Source: Pseudeuparius sepicola
Taxonomy: Eukaryota; Arthropoda; Insecta; Coleoptera; Anthribidae
Direction of reading: 5' to 3'
Length of the DNA: 64,000 nucleotides
NCBI GenBank assembly: GCA_963920635.1
Contig: OY987305.1
Coordinates: forward strand, 10,455,153-10,519,152
Under the pieces are notes generated by a model. It made no database searches. It worked only from the letters and a program-made list of their open reading frames with translations, and was not told the origin of the DNA. A program made the position numbers and the translations under genes. Of the stretch, positions 20,976 through 34,700 are shown in pieces (positions within the stretch are counted from its first letter, which is position 1; each line of letters opens with the position of its first letter).

Positions 20976-21370
20976 TGTTATTGAAGGTAAAATAATTATT
21001 ATTGCCATTGATTTTGAGCAATAATTGTAAATTAAACAACACATCCCAAAATATAGGGTATATTTCCTGGTAGTTATTTCCTCTTTTTCTTAGCATTAAA
21101 AAAATTATAGGCGAATTTGTAGAACAATATGTAATATTTGATGTAAATCGTTGTAAAATTCTATAATATTAGCTTGGTAATAAAGACTTTAAGTGTTTAT
21201 TTTGTTATTTTAACCTGTAATTACCTAGAGTTCTTCAGAAAACTAACCCAAAATGAAATTCCAATTTAGATTACATCCCTCTACCTCAAGAGAGAAAAAT
21301 ATTTCTCTATACCGTGATCACTAGATCATTTCAATAAAATTCACACTGTATTTTTCAAATTTTGAGTGAT

Positions 21371-21514
21371 GTCCAACTCAAATTTCAAAAAGTCACAGCA
21401 GACATCAAAATCAGAAGCAACCCATTTAGTGAATTCTAGGCATAATAACCACAGCCAAGTGTTACAAATAGTAGAAAATAATCCCTTTCCAACGTTTCTC
21501 TACCTGAGAACAGA
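21371..21514 (+). other. Open stretch upstream of the 140-residue gene, possible coding exon
   Basis: ATG at 21371 opens about 48 Ser/Asn/His-rich residues (MSNSNFKKSQQTSKSEATHL..) and ends near AAG|GCAAGT, which would be a GC-type donor. Its phase (1) does not match the downstream frame at 21618. It is therefore either noncoding leader, part of another transcript, or chance. Confidence 0.2.
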
Positions 21515-21617
21515 AGGCAAGTATTATTCTATTAATTAATTCCTCGGAAACCCTCTGATTAATTTTCCTGGGATTTTCTTATCGGCTTAATATTTATAGG
21601 GAAGAGCAACTTGCAAA

Positions 21618-22040
21618 ATGTTCAATACGCAAGCAGTGGTAGAACAAATCAACATGGCAATGAATTTATCGTCTGCCGAATTCGAGAAAAATGTCCACCT
21701 GGATCTTATCCCAAGTCATCTAAGAAAAGTTCTGAAGCTTCTGGTGCTGGCTAAAGAGAGAAGAGCGGCGGCCTTAAGCGAATTTAGGCAATTGGAAACT
21801 GATACCGAATACAGAACGATCGTTCAGTGTGTCAACGTGCTGAAATGTTGTGTGGTAACGAAGACATTGCCGAAAGGACAGTACAAAGCCAAGCTGAAGA
21901 CTGTGGTCTCTAATGCTGCTAAACTGAGATCATTGTTTTTGTTAACCGATGATTCTGACTACAAAGCTCGATACTACGGGATGTTCCGTGCTTCTAAGGA
22001 GCTGTTAGCTATTTACTACGAAGAGACTGAGAAGAAGTAA
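21618..22040 (+). CDS. 140-residue helical protein, unknown function
   Basis: A single clean frame with a good animal start context (GCAAAATGTTC). An acceptor (AATATTTATAG) lies 18 bp upstream of the ATG, and an AATAAA polyadenylation signal sits near 22096, 55 bp after the stop. The region is richer in GC and has more regular codon use than its flanks. The protein begins MFNTQAVVEQINMAMNLSSA and is largely alpha-helical by composition (HLRKVLKLLVLAKERRAA, KLRSLFLLTDD), with a basic middle and an acidic tail. No signal peptide or membrane span is seen. I do not recognise the family. The acceptor suggests a 5' leader intron, perhaps from a donor at 18800. It is flanked on both sides by diverged direct repeats. 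Confidence 0.7.
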   Translation: MFNTQAVVEQINMAMNLSSAEFEKNVHLDLIPSHLRKVLKLLVLAKERRAAALSEFRQLETDTEYRTIVQCVNVLKCCVVTKTLPKGQYKAKLKTVVSNAAKLRSLFLLTDDSDYKARYYGMFRASKELLAIYYEETEKK

Positions 22041-22336
22041 CATTATTTATTATTATTATTAAGCATAGTATTCTGAAATTCCTGTGATATTCTTAAATAA
22101 AGACTGACTATTATTTTTTGTTTAATTGCTCGTTGACCAACATTTGCTTAATTTATTTTAAAACATACCACTCAGAATATCAGATGAAGAAAGAGAGGCG
22201 TTAATATTTTTATAATTTAAAAAGTACCTACAACTTAAATAAATGTATTACCATTTATATGCCTTCCATGTTTTTGATTACACAAATGATTATCTCTAAA
22301 TGCATCATCATGCTCTATTAGAACCTATATTTTAAG

Positions 22337-22520
22337 TTCCATGAAAAGGAAATTAAAATTAGTATTATATAAAATTTAATATTTATGCAGGAAATTGGAG
22401 AAATTAAGGAATTATTATAAGTAATTTAGTTCGTTATTTAAAGTGTATGTATACCTAAAGTCTGAATCATTTAAAAATGCATATCTACCTGAATGCCTAT
22501 ATGCACCAATAACCTTTGAG
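22337..22520 (+). repeat. Diverged direct repeat flanking the 140-residue gene, right copy
   Basis: Partner of 20747-20975 in the same orientation. It starts with AAGTTCCATGAAAAGG and includes AGTAATTTAGTTCGTTATTT and GAATCATTTAAAAATGCATA. Confidence 0.7.
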
Positions 22521-23477
22521 AAATTTATGTTATGTCTAGTAAGGTAAACAAATTAAAAAATCACATCAAGGACTGTGTGTACTATATTCAGGATTAAATA
22601 TTTTTACTAGATTAAAAATATTGCCAGATAGAAAGCTAAATTTATTACGAATCTTTTCAGCTATGGGCTGCAATCGTTCTTTTTAGTAAGTAATGTTTTC
22701 AATAGTTTTAAGAATTTAGTAAATAATTTGCTTACTTTGTTTAAACAATAAAAGCACAATCAATGCCGCTATAGCTAAATAATACCGACGTGTTTTTAAC
22801 ATTGGTAAATTTCGCATCCCATTTGTTACAAGTTTGTGTGTGGTAGAGAACTAATTTTAAATTTAACTTTTAATTGAAATCACTTGCATAGCCCACGAAG
22901 CAAAATTCGGTAAAAGTTTGAACTGTATTGAAATTAATAAAGCCTTTGGTATAGTATTGTACCCGGCCTAAACCACGAACCTACCTGACAAACTACTGCA
23001 GTTACGGAAATGGGTAAAGTTGCCTGTTAGATAATCTTACAATCCTTTAGTTATGTTTCCTATCAGCTGATGCATAGGTTTATTATCCTGCCTATCCTGT
23101 TTAGGAAATTACTGAAAACTATTATTATTCAGATAAAACCACTACTTAATTATGATAGATTTTCTTGGCACTGGTAAAATAAAATAAAAAAGGGAGGTTA
23201 ATTGAACGTAAAATATATTACTTTATACTGCGTAATTTATATACAAGATACTTTATGATACAAACAGAATTAAATATAGAGTTAGAGTACAGTTTGAATC
23301 GTTGAACTAGTAGGTACTAGTAGGTACCACATCTCAAAACCTGAAAAAACCAAAGGAAATAAATTAATGTAAGATTTAAAGACTTCCCCAGCTATAGCAT
23401 TTGACAAAGGAAAGGAAAGTCTACATTCATTTAAACTTATGTAATTTATAATAATTTAAAATAATTTCCATTATTAC

Positions 23478-26400
23478 CTTGTAATCGGAGTATATTTGTT
23501 GTGGTATATATTAGGAGAATTAGTCTGTGAATCGTCAGAATGAGTGCTATCCACAGATTTAGTATATTTTACACCATACGCAAATTCCTTTCTATAGTTG
23601 CCATTCACCACTTTGTTTCCTACAATTTAAAAAATCCTCTTTACAGCCATTATTTATAGTATAGTCACTTTAGAACTTATTCTCTACTTTCATTCCCTGG
23701 AGATGATTTATGAACCAATCAAAAGGGAAAATCTATGGAATAATATTACTAAAAAACTACCAATTATTTGTGCACCAAATGTTAATTTCAGATATGAGTG
23801 ACCATGAAAACAATCTTCAGAATTTGATGTAGCCTAACGGGTAAAAGCGCATGCCTATGAAAGCACCATTTATTTTATAGTAGGTTCAAATCCCACACCA
23901 TGCATTTTCTTTTTTTTAATTATCAATAAAATACAAATTTTATTGTTTACTATTTTATTTTACCATAGTAAACAATAAAATCTATACATTTAATTTTTAA
24001 AGTTAAATGACAGAATCTGTCATTTCACTTTGACTTGCTTAATTAATTTATGGACATTTCTGAGAGAGCACCTCTTTAGAATATTATTTCGGAGATATTT
24101 CCTTTCGATTGGTCAATAAATCATCCCCAGGAAATCAAATAAAGTTTCATATAGAAATATGATTTAGATTTACTGTACAATTGTTAAATAGTGTTTATTA
24201 TTGAGTTAAATCGCAAAAATGTAATCACTAACAAATGAAGAGTACAGGCTAAAAAGAATGAGGGTCCACAAAAATCCGTATTTGATATAGGTTTGCCAAA
24301 TTATGACCAAGAGGCATTATTTCCAGCCTAGCATACTATACAGAGCAAATCAGGTGGCAGTACCTTGTAATATTGGCTGTACTGGGTAAAAAGGATGACG
24401 GTCCACTCGATATATGCAAAACGGATGAGAGTCCAAAATTCCCCCACTTTGTGCTGGCATTTCTAAGGTTATGTTATTTACATGTGGTTTATTTTATTCC
24501 AAACAGTTCACTTCTCCTTGAAGCCAGAGTATACCACGCGTGCGTTTGTTTGCGATACGTGTGTTACCATTGCATTTTTATGATATCTGAGAGTTATATG
24601 CTACCAGTAACTAAAAAAAGGGCAAAATTAGGACCAGGTTTTGAGCTCAACTCTACTTTCAAAATTTACCATGTAACTAAATTACATTTATATAAAATAT
24701 AGGTATTTTAAATGAATTTTGATTTTTTTGCCGACTTTCGTTTGTTTCCTTGACTTAATGTGCTTAACCCCCTTTTACAATTTTTCTGGACGCCCATGTC
24801 AAAAAAAATATTACTAACAAAACGTTTTACCAAAACAAGAGACCCCAGCTATAACATTTTAAAAATTAGTTACTAACAACAAGTCTATTTCTTAAATAGA
24901 TAGAGGATTTTAAAATTTGTTTTACTCGAAACTTGTTTTGTGACCCTCATCCTTTTTAGCCTGCACTCTTCAAATAAGAACATCGGTTATTTATTTTCTT
25001 GGGGTAATGCCTCCTTGTAACCGTTAACTAGTAACTTTTCCGAGGAACTGGTCCCAAACATTTATTTTTATCTATAATTTACCCCAAAACCGACAACCGA
25101 TTTAGAACGTTCCATTGCTTTTTTGCTTCACTGCCTTTAGTGACTGGTGTTTATTCTGGAGACTATGTTTTAAATTAAGCTAGCGTCAAACATGAAAGTT
25201 GTTTTGTACAACTGAACGTTTAAACAATCTGAGAACACTGCAGCTGTATTTATTATAATGTCATAACCTCTGGATTTTTTCCCTTTACCAAGAAATTCCC
25301 GTGTCATACTTTCACACATTTTATACATTCCTTTTAGTATGTAGGTACTTCTGAGATTTCACACGATTGCTGCTTTCACTGCCAACAGCAATGTTTCAAA
25401 AAACTAAATTTTATAAAATATGTGAGTAAACATTCCTCGCCACAAACTATGCAATTAACGGAATTAACCAAACTGTATGCAAATACCTAAACTGCATACC
25501 TTGGGTAATTAAACCAATCAAAAAAAGAACTTGAAATTAAATCATGATAGTTCACTCACCCTTTGCTTTAGGCATATTACAGGTAATCTGAGGATGAACA
25601 GTAGTCTGCTTAAGGTATCTGTTGTCACTGGAATATTTTGTTATTCCTCTAAACTCCTTGTAGTCCCTGTGAAACTGCCTGAACTCAGACAACTCCTGAG
25701 TAGCTATAGCTTTCGGCTTTTCGAATCCTTTTGGATTTTTTTTCATTGGTGTTTTTATTCCTTCTTGAGTTTTCTGAGGAGGGGGCGAACTGGATGATGC
25801 AGAAGATAATGCTCCATCAGGTTCTTGCCTCTCCTAAAAAATAATAATTATTATTGCAAAATATAATCAAGTTATATTTTGTCTTTCTACCTCTTTAAGT
25901 TCCAAATTTGAAGGTAAGCTGGTCCACGCTGGGTTGTCATCCAAAGCACACAAGCGCAACTGCTGTCTAATGGTCGCTTTTTCTCTAAAATTAAAAACAA
26001 TGGTCAAATAGACAAAATAATTAATGTTACTTTACTTTGCGCGTTTCTTCTGAAATTCTTCCTCAACTCTCTGCATTGCCTCCAGTTCCCTCAATCGTTG
26101 TTGTTCTTTTTTCTCAGCTTCACGAGATAGCCGTTCCGCCATTCTCCTCCTTTCTATTTGGCGCACTGTACTCTGGAAAGTAAACTTCTTTGGTTTTTTA
26201 TACGGTGACGCCCAAGGAAATTCGAATTCCTTAGGCGGATCTTGTAAAGTCTCAGGTCCATTTCTCGTGTCCATATTGAGGTCTTCGCAAGACTTTGAAT
26301 AAACAGATAGTTTGTATTTTTTGTCTGTAGTTTCGTCTCTACTTCTTCTTTGTTTGAGTTCGTTCTGTTTGTGATCCCTCAATTCTGGCAAATACATCAC

Positions 26401-28807
26401 TCGGTTAGTACTCACTGGGGCGGAGAAAACTGCATCACTGTCGTTACTCGTTCGATGCTCGAGTGAATTAAAGCCGTTATTTAATGAATTAGGCGCAGAC
26501 TTACTGAAAAACCAATTGCTACCGTCTTTCTCATTCGAATTTGACTGAGTTAGGTCTTTTTTATTGTTAGACAAATTGCTTAAAACCCCAGAAACAGATC
26601 GTTTTAATTTTTGCAGGCCACTGTATTGAACACCTGTTTTGTCAATCATATAAGCAGCTAGCTGATTTTCTCTCGGAAGTGATAAACTAAAAACATGGGG
26701 TCTGTTCAAGTGTGGCCTTCTCTTATAGGCTGGAGTGTCATTTTCCAAGTCCTCTAAACTAGAATCGTCGCCTAAGTCTTGTTGCGGTGTCCAAGAAAGA
26801 TGTTCTTGCCTGTCGAAGTAAGAGTTTCCGTGAAGGTTACTTCTGGAATTGAAACTCATGTCGAGGTTGTCGTCAAACCCAACGGGTCCTGCATCACCTG
26901 AAATCCCAGAATCGCCAGACTTATCGTTGTTTGACCTCTGACCGATTTGAACATTTGGAGGTGGAGGTCTAGCGTACTTTTCAATTCTTTCTTCGATGAA
27001 AACAGGTAAATCGTCGCTAGCTATAGTTCCGGTGTTATTTTCTACTGAAGATAAAAGTTTCCAGGCAGCAGCTGGCGAGAACCTTGGTATTTCTAGTTGT
27101 TTCTTTGGAAGGATTGGTCTCAACTGCAAATCAATGTCCGTGTTTGGAACGTGGCTGTCATCCAATTCTAAATCGCTGGAAATATCTGATTCTGAAGAGG
27201 GAACAAGTTTTGGAATGTTATTGTGGTCTTTTCTGTAAGTCGGGACTTTATCCATTCCAAAATAGAACGTTTTAGGTCGATCTCTTGTTTTTTCTTTCGG
27301 TGAAAGTTCTGGAGTAGACGACTCCTTTCCGGAAGGTTCCTCTCGGACATAGTTACTTGCAATTACTATATTGTTGTTTTCTTCTATTTCTACTATTTGC
27401 TTAAGTTTCTTCTTAAACATGTCTTTACTGGGATCGAGAGTCTTCAGTTTTTCTTTGTCATTATTACTGCTTTGTCCTGAATTGTATTTAATACTGTTGA
27501 TATTGTCAACGTTAGTAACTCTTAATCGTTGCGTTGCCTCTTTAATTTCTCTTTGGAAGTCTTCTCTTTCGGCGAGTTTCAGTTCTGGCATAGACAACCG
27601 ATTGGGTCGTAACTTTATATTAAATGGTTCTGCTTCTGTGTTTTGGATGTTGCTATTTTCTGAATGTTCTAACGTAATATTTACATGACTAGAGTTTTGT
27701 TTCTTCGTTTCAGCTCTTGTTTTGAACAAGCGAGCTCTTCTTGGGCACTCTTCGTTCAAATTGTCCCACTGTTTGTCGTTCTAAAAACAAAACGTTAAAA
27801 TTAGCATTCATCAAAGGCTAATAGTTCTCAGTGAGTCTTCCGTGGGATAAATAGTTTTGATATTTCACAGAATGTTTGTTATGAATATTTCGTTTTGCTA
27901 GGTACCATAATAATTATTTATTCTATTTGTAGGCTTGGAGCGATGAACTTACCAGTCTAGAATTCGGAGGTGGGGGTGCTTTGTACTTTTTCTTTATTCT
28001 CCTCTCCTTCATCTCATTTTCAGTAGAAACAGCTGATGAATATCTTAGGTCTGGCTCAGAGCCGAAGAGTTTCATTTGTTGTTTTTGACTAGCTATGTTT
28101 TTGTGCTGAATATGGTGATTCGCTTTGTAGCCCAACTTGTGCATGGAATAGCGTTGACTCGAAAGGTAAGTCCTCGGTAGAGGACTGCTTTCGTCCGATC
28201 TTTCGTAGCCTCCCTAAGAAAAAAATATATAATAGCAAATAGAAGCATACTGTAAATATCATGACGATTTGGTAGAATGGTCAGAATATGAAAGCTTATT
28301 AAGCTAAATTCTAGGAATATACATGCAAACTAACGAAGTGTGAACATCGCATTAATTTTTTTAAAGTAGACTATTCTTACTGCTGACCGTGTTTCGTTCT
28401 TACTTTTTCTTGGTGGAAATTGATCTATTTTCAAATACAAGTATTTACGAGTATATGGAAATTAACTATTTTATAAAAACTGTGGTCTCTGAATTATGCA
28501 ATCAGGTGTCGAAAGCATGATGTTTCGAGAGCAAACTTATTAAATCAAATGCACTTACATTTTTCTCCACGATGCTCCTAACGACATTCTGCTGCCTCCC
28601 CGTCAAGGTACCTCCAGCATGGAGAATTTCTCCATTATTCGTAGGACGTAGTTTAACCCTGGTATCCCGATCTGGTAGGACCTTGGGCTGATTTAGCTTG
28701 TGAGGTTGAGTTCGTGGAAAAGAGTGTGCCCACTGCTGTTCCTCCACAGGAGTTCGTTGGTTACTCTGAACACCTTGACTACCAGTGTTTCCCATTCCTT
28801 CTGTCTG
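23478..28807 (-). CDS. Multi-exon gene: myristoylation-type N-terminus, proline motifs, C-terminal coiled coil (5' part)
   Basis: Six exons join in phase. E1 is 28559-28807 (acceptor CTCTAG, ATG at 28795), E2 27953-28213, E3 26036-27780, E4 25891-25984, E5 25560-25833 and E6 23478-23619. Donors are AT|GTAAGT, CTG|GTAAGT, AA|GTAAAG, GAG|GTAGAA and GG|GTGAGT, then AG|GTAATA into a further exon not found. About 917 residues are covered. The protein starts MGNTGSQG (Gly2 and Ser6 fit N-myristoylation). E2 carries a basic-proline motif (KKKYKAPPPPN). E3 has RRARLFKTRAETKK, a Ser/Asn-rich low-complexity middle with SGDSGISGD, ARPPPPN, and a charged coiled coil (ERRRMAERLSREAEKKEQQ). E4 reads ATIRQQLRLCALDDNPAW. 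This looks like a membrane-anchored cytoskeletal or scaffold protein, but I cannot name it. Confidence 0.78.
23825..23912 (+). repeat. tRNA-like segment with A and B boxes (SINE head or tRNA pseudogene)
   Basis: TAGCCTAACGGGTAAAAGCG resembles a tRNA D-arm/A box. About 57 bp later GGTTCAAATCCC is a perfect B box. An interrupted oligo-T run follows at 23908. The acceptor stem does not pair and the anticodon stem is poor, so it is not a working tRNA. It lies in the intron between E5 and E6 of the minus-strand gene. Confidence 0.5.
24236..24968. mobile_element. Non-autonomous element with terminal inverted repeats of about 33 bp
   Basis: The left end (TGAAGAGTACAGGCTAAAAA, then GAATGAGGGTC) is mirrored by the right end (GACCCTCATCCTTTTTAGCC, then TGCACTCTTCA). 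Two further GGATGA-GGTCC blocks occur just inside the left part. No transposase frame is convincing, and the 109-codon plus frame inside is not recognisable. The superfamily is undecided. It lies within the same intron as the tRNA-like segment. Confidence 0.6.
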
Positions 28808-31726
28808 CTAGAGATGGAACTGGTTTTTGATGCATATTCTGGAAGAAAAGGAAAATGCACTTACGTTGCCTTAGGAAACAGTGGTGTTACCCGAAATTCT
28901 CATTTGCATAAAAGTAATAGCAAGTGTCCTAAGATGGTTTCAAGTAGGTACTTGTATAAAATATATCAAAACGTCCAAATTAATAAGGAAGTAATCTTTC
29001 ATATTTCTTTTGATATTTATTGCCACCGAGAGTTGTTTAAATTACATACACATGTGAAAGAAACCATGAAATCTATATCAAATCTCAAATTTTCAATAAA
29101 CAACCACAGAATAAAAATAAATAAAACGCATTTTAGTCACTGATATGCAAAATCTAGCTTAATGTTAAATGAGTTTTAACGACATTTTTATGTTCGCAAA
29201 ACAATAGTGTGTATGTGCCTTATCTGAAACTTGTAATGCGGCACCTTCAGCTTGATTTTTTTTATATGAAGTGAAAACGCACTTTGGGGGACTTGTCTCC
29301 GAGATCGCATTCTAAAATTACTTTCTCTAATTCAGCAGGCATTCCATACCTTTTACGAGTAAATGAATATTCGCATTGGTTTTGCCGAAGGTAGTTAATT
29401 CTCAGATCGATTTACTAAGAACCGCCGACATGTGAAGTGTTAATTCGAGGAACTATCAATTTCTAGTGCGTACGCCATTAACCAAAGTTACAACAGAAAC
29501 GTAAGGATTGCCAATAGAAAATTTTGTAATGAGACTTCTGGAAATTTTCCTCAGACCGTTTTATGTTTCATGCTTCGGCTTGAACTTTAGTGTATTTGTA
29601 TTTCAACAGTGAATTTGAATTTCTTGACATTGACCTCTCAACCGATGAGATGCTTAGTGGTCTTATTTACTATCCACTATCATCTTAACATTTTAATATA
29701 AGTAGTTAGTTCTATAGCCTTCTATAGGAATAATGACATTTTCTTGATGTCCTGCATGACCTAATAACTTTTATCTGCTCAAGTTGGTAGCGCCCAATGC
29801 CCATTAGATTTACATAAACTAAATGCAGCAGACAATTGACACCAATCAGGGAGAATACTTATATTTATGCATCTGTATTATAATCACTATAATACAACGT
29901 TTTAATACAACTATTTTGGAACCATTAAAGCATGGTAGTTATAGGTACCTATCTAATAATGTTAGTGCCTGTAAGATTGTTTTCCTATTCCGTAATGCAA
30001 ACAATGTTCCAAAACATTGAATGCACAAATTTGTATGGTTTGTTGTTACTACGAACACGCGCGGGTCGAGGAAGATTGTGAAAAAGTAGAAAGGCTCGTA
30101 AAATGAAATACATCATTTGTAAGTAGAAAACAATACTCAATTATGGTTATATGTACTTATCTTTTGTTTCGGAAACTATTGTCTGCTAATTGAACAATAA
30201 ACTGTATTTTTTGTTATTTATCTACATAGTATTAGGTAGGCATTTATTTTTTCGATACAGATTAAATTATTGCGTTCGATTATTGAATAAAGGTTTATAA
30301 AAATTCAATCTATTTTTGAATAGAAACCAAAAAATTCTTATGCAAATGTTCGTTATGTAAATTAGTTGACAATTTCTTAACAATCTTAAATTTAAAAAGC
30401 AGAAAAACTAAGTGCCAACATATTTGGCGAGTCAATAATATTGATCATCAACCATTTTCACCTATAACCATAAATGCACATGCATATTCCTTGTGAAATT
30501 TGATGAATCGTCTATAGACTAGCACTTGCTATATCAAAAAATATATCAATATAACCTATTCAAGTACTATTTATACTTTTTTAATAGTAAACAATTATTA
30601 CAGTGCCCTATTGCATCAGCATCATATCGTGATTCTAAGCCGTCATATTTGCATTGTATTCATATGTATTACGCAGTTCGTAGAGCTGTTTCACTTTCCA
30701 CTATACACTAACGTGGTTTTGGCTTCAATTGTTCTTTTCATCATATTTAACCATCCATACGCGAGTCCACCTATCCAAATAATATCTAGCACACTGAATT
30801 GATGCAACTCAACGGGACAAATACCAGGCCTAAGCTTCTTTGGGTACTTTCAATCTCATCACTAACCTTTCCGACAAAATAGTCCACAACCACAAGCAGT
30901 CTATTCTTCGTATCGACTATGGAAGTTTAAATTCGAAAGCAGTATGTTTCCTTCAGCGAACTAAGTATACTTACACCTGTTTATTTATGAATATTTGAAT
31001 TGTTATGATATGCATTTGTTTATTTGGAAGTTCACAAGGAACCTCTATAATAAAACTAGTTTCGTATGGTTGATTAGATCAATAGCTATATTTTTGAACT
31101 ATTCTAAATCATTGCGTATTATAAACTGGTTACTGTTATAATATATGAGGTATGCAGCATGTAATAAACATAAAGATGCATTATTTACTGGTCTGTTTAG
31201 GTTGTTTATTTTCTGTCTAATAAAACGCAAACTTAGAAATATTAGTTCTCAAAAGTATACGGTAACAAATTGGTCCATAATATATTTCGTAAAACAAACA
31301 AAAGAAGCCAAAAATTTGTTTGCCCTTGACATGATTTGCGTCCCTTATCCTAGGTACCAACTACAGTAGTAGAATAATAATAATAGTTTGAACCTATATA
31401 ATTTGTTAATTTTTTTAAATTCTATGTTAGATACAATGGTAAATACAATAATAGAACACACAGTATTTTAAGGACAAATTCTGCGTTTTTTTTTGGAAGC
31501 AGAATTAATTCATTAACACTCTGTATAATATGACCTTAGACGTGCTCATAGTCCAAAGATGTAGAACGCGCACTAGCCGAAACCGGCAAGACCTTGCCTG
31601 ATAACATTAACATTGTACTTGTTATAAAACGCTTCGAATGCTAATTTAATTCCTTTAGGCATATTAATTGGCCGATGTAGTTCTACTAATTTAAGTGCTT
31701 ATATAGATATGGCCGCTAGGAATTTC
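28808..31726. other. Intergenic / 5' intron sequence, nothing recognised
   Basis: AT-rich, with many short frames and no splice-bounded exon that I can support. The 5' leader exon(s) of the minus-strand gene must lie at or above 28.8 kb, because an acceptor precedes its first coding exon. Confidence 0.5.
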
Positions 31727-34700
31727 ACGATAAGCGGTCACCATATTAGCGCTTTTACATTCTACACATTGCATTCGGGAGAGTTGGTCAATGTCGCTTG
31801 ACACATGCACGATCTCATATCCCACCACAACGTGCAGAGATCTCGTGCACCTCGCGCAATTTAATCACTTGTTCGGATGAGGTAAATCGGTGGCATCATG
31901 GATGGTTTTTTTATTGATTTTTTATTATGCCGCACAGCCTATAGCGAAGTTATGTCTGATCAAGTGAAAGTTCGTCTGTCCATCAACGATGACGCGCATT
32001 GTAACGTATGTACAGGGTCATTTTTTTAAAATTCCGAATTTTGAATTTATTTTAAAAACATATGCAAAAACATACTGAAATGTTTAAAATATGCGTCTTA
32101 TGTGAAATGTTCTCAAGTTTTTTATGGTGCTATCAGAATCTGCGTATCTGGTCCCGTATACAGGGTGTACTACCACTTACGATAAGCGGTCACCATATTA
32201 GCGCTTTTACATTCTACACATTGCATTCGGGAGAGTTGGTCAATGTCGCTTGACACATGCACGATCTCATATCCCACCATAACGTGCAGAGATCTCGTGC
32301 ACCTCGCGCAATTTAATCACTTGTTCGGATGAGGTAAATCGGTGGCATCATGGATGGTTTTTTTATTGATTTTTTATTATGCCGCACAGCCTATAGCGAA
32401 GTTATGTCTGATCAAGTGAAAGTTCGTCTGTCCATCAACGATGACGCGCATTGTAACGTATGTACAGGGTCATTTTTTTAAAATTCCGAATTTTGAATTT
32501 ATTTTAAAAACATATGCAAAAACATACTGAAATGTTTAAAATATGCGTCTTATGTGAAATTTTCTCAAGTTTTTTATGGTGCTATCAGAATCTGCGTATC
32601 TGGTCCCGTATACAGGGTGTACTACCACTTACGATAAGCGGTCACCATATTAGCGCTTTTACATTCTACACATTGCATTCGGGAGAGTTGGTCAATGTCG
32701 CTTGACACATGCACGATCTCATATCCCACCATAACGTGCAGAGATCTCGTGCACCTCGCGCAATTTAATCACTTGTTCGGATGAGGTAAATCGGTGGCAT
32801 CATGGATGGTTTTTTTATTGATTTTTTATTATGCCGCACAGCCTATAGCGAAGTTATGTCTGATCAAGTGAAAGTTCGTCTGTCCATCAACGATGACGCG
32901 CATTGTAACGTATGTACAGGGTCATTTTTTTAAAATTCCGAATTTTGAATTTATTTTAAAAACATATGCAAAAACATACTGAAATGTTTAAAATATGCGT
33001 CTTATGTGAAATTTTCTCAAGTTTTTTATGGTGCTATCAGAATCTGCGTATCTGGTCCCGTATACAGGGTGTACTACCACTTACGATAAGCGGTCACCAT
33101 ATTAGCGCTTTTACATTCTACACATTGCATTCGGGAGAGTTGGTCAATGTCGCTTGACACATGCACGATCTCATATCCCACCATAACGTGCAGAGATCTC
33201 GTGCACCTCGCGCAATTTAATCACTTGTTCGGATGAGGTAAATCGGTGGCATCATGGATGGTTTTTTTATTGATTTTTTATTATGCCGCACAGCCTATAG
33301 CGAAGTTATGTCTGATCAAGTGAAAGTTCGTCTGTCCATCAACGATGACGCGCATTGTAACGTATGTACAGGGTCATTTTTTTAAAATTCCGAATTTTGA
33401 ATTTATTTTAAAAACATATGCAAAAACATACTGAAATGTTTAAAATATGCGTCTTATGTGAAATTTTCTCAAGTTTTTTATGGTGCTATCAGAATCTGCG
33501 TATCTGGTCCCGTATACAGGGTGTACTACCACTTACGATAAGCGGTCACCATATTAGCGCTTTTACATTCTACACATTGCATTCGGGAGAGTTGGTCAAT
33601 GTCGCTTGACACATGCACGATCTCATATCCCACCATAACGTGCAGAGATCTCGTGCACCTCGCGCAATTTAATCACTTGTTCGGATGAGGTAAATCGGTG
33701 GCATCATGGATGGTTTTTTTATTGATTTTTTATTATGCCGCACAGCCTATAGCGAAGTTATGTCTGATCAAGTGAAAGTTCGTCTGTCCATCAACGATGA
33801 CGCGCATTGTAACGTATGTACAGGGTCATTTTTTTAAAATTCCGAATTTTGAATTTATTTTAAAAACATATGCAAAAACATACTGAAATGTTTAAAATAT
33901 GCGTCTTATGTGAAATTTTCTCAAGTTTTTTATGGTGCTATCAGAATCTGCGTATCTGGTCCCGTATACAGGGTGTACTACCACTTACGATAAGCGGTCA
34001 CCATATTAGCGCTTTTACATTCTACACATTGCATTCGGGAGAGCTGGTCAATGTCGCTTGACACATGCACGATCTCATATCCCACCACAACGTGCAGAGA
34101 TCTCGTGCACCTCGCGCAATTTAATCACTTGTTCGGATGAGGTAAATCGGTGGCATCATGGATGGTTTTTTTATTGATTTTTTATTATGCCGCACAGCCT
34201 ATAGCGAAGTTATGTCTGATCAAGTGAAAGTTCGTCTGTCCATCAACGATGACGCGCATTGTAACGTATGTACAGGGTCATTTTTTTAAAATTCCGAATT
34301 TTGAATTTATTTTAAAAACATATGCAAAAACATACTGAAATGTTTAAAATATGCGTCTTATGTGAAATGTTCTCAAGTTTTTTATGGTGCTATCAGAATC
34401 TGCGTATCTGGTCCCGTATACAGGGTGTACTACCACTTACGATAAGCGGTCACCATATTAGCGCTTTTACATTCTACACATTGCATTCGGGAGAGTTGGT
34501 CAATGTCGCTTGACACATGCACGATCTCATATCCCACCACAACGTGCAGAGATCTCGTGCACCTCGCGCAATTTAATCACTTGTTCGGATGAGGTAAATC
34601 GGTGGCATCATGGATGGTTTTTTTATTGATTTTTTATTATGCCGCACAGCCTATAGCGAAGTTATGTCTGATCAAGTGAAAGTTCGTCTGTCCATCAACG

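Noticed and set aside
21371..21514. Coding exon joined to the 140-residue frame
   Set aside because: The splice phases do not match and the donor would be of the rare GC type; listed only as a weak feature.
23825..23912. Functional tRNA gene
   Set aside because: Acceptor and anticodon stems do not pair; only the A and B boxes are tRNA-like.
24373..24702. 109-codon plus frame
   Set aside because: Inside a non-autonomous TIR element, without transposase features.
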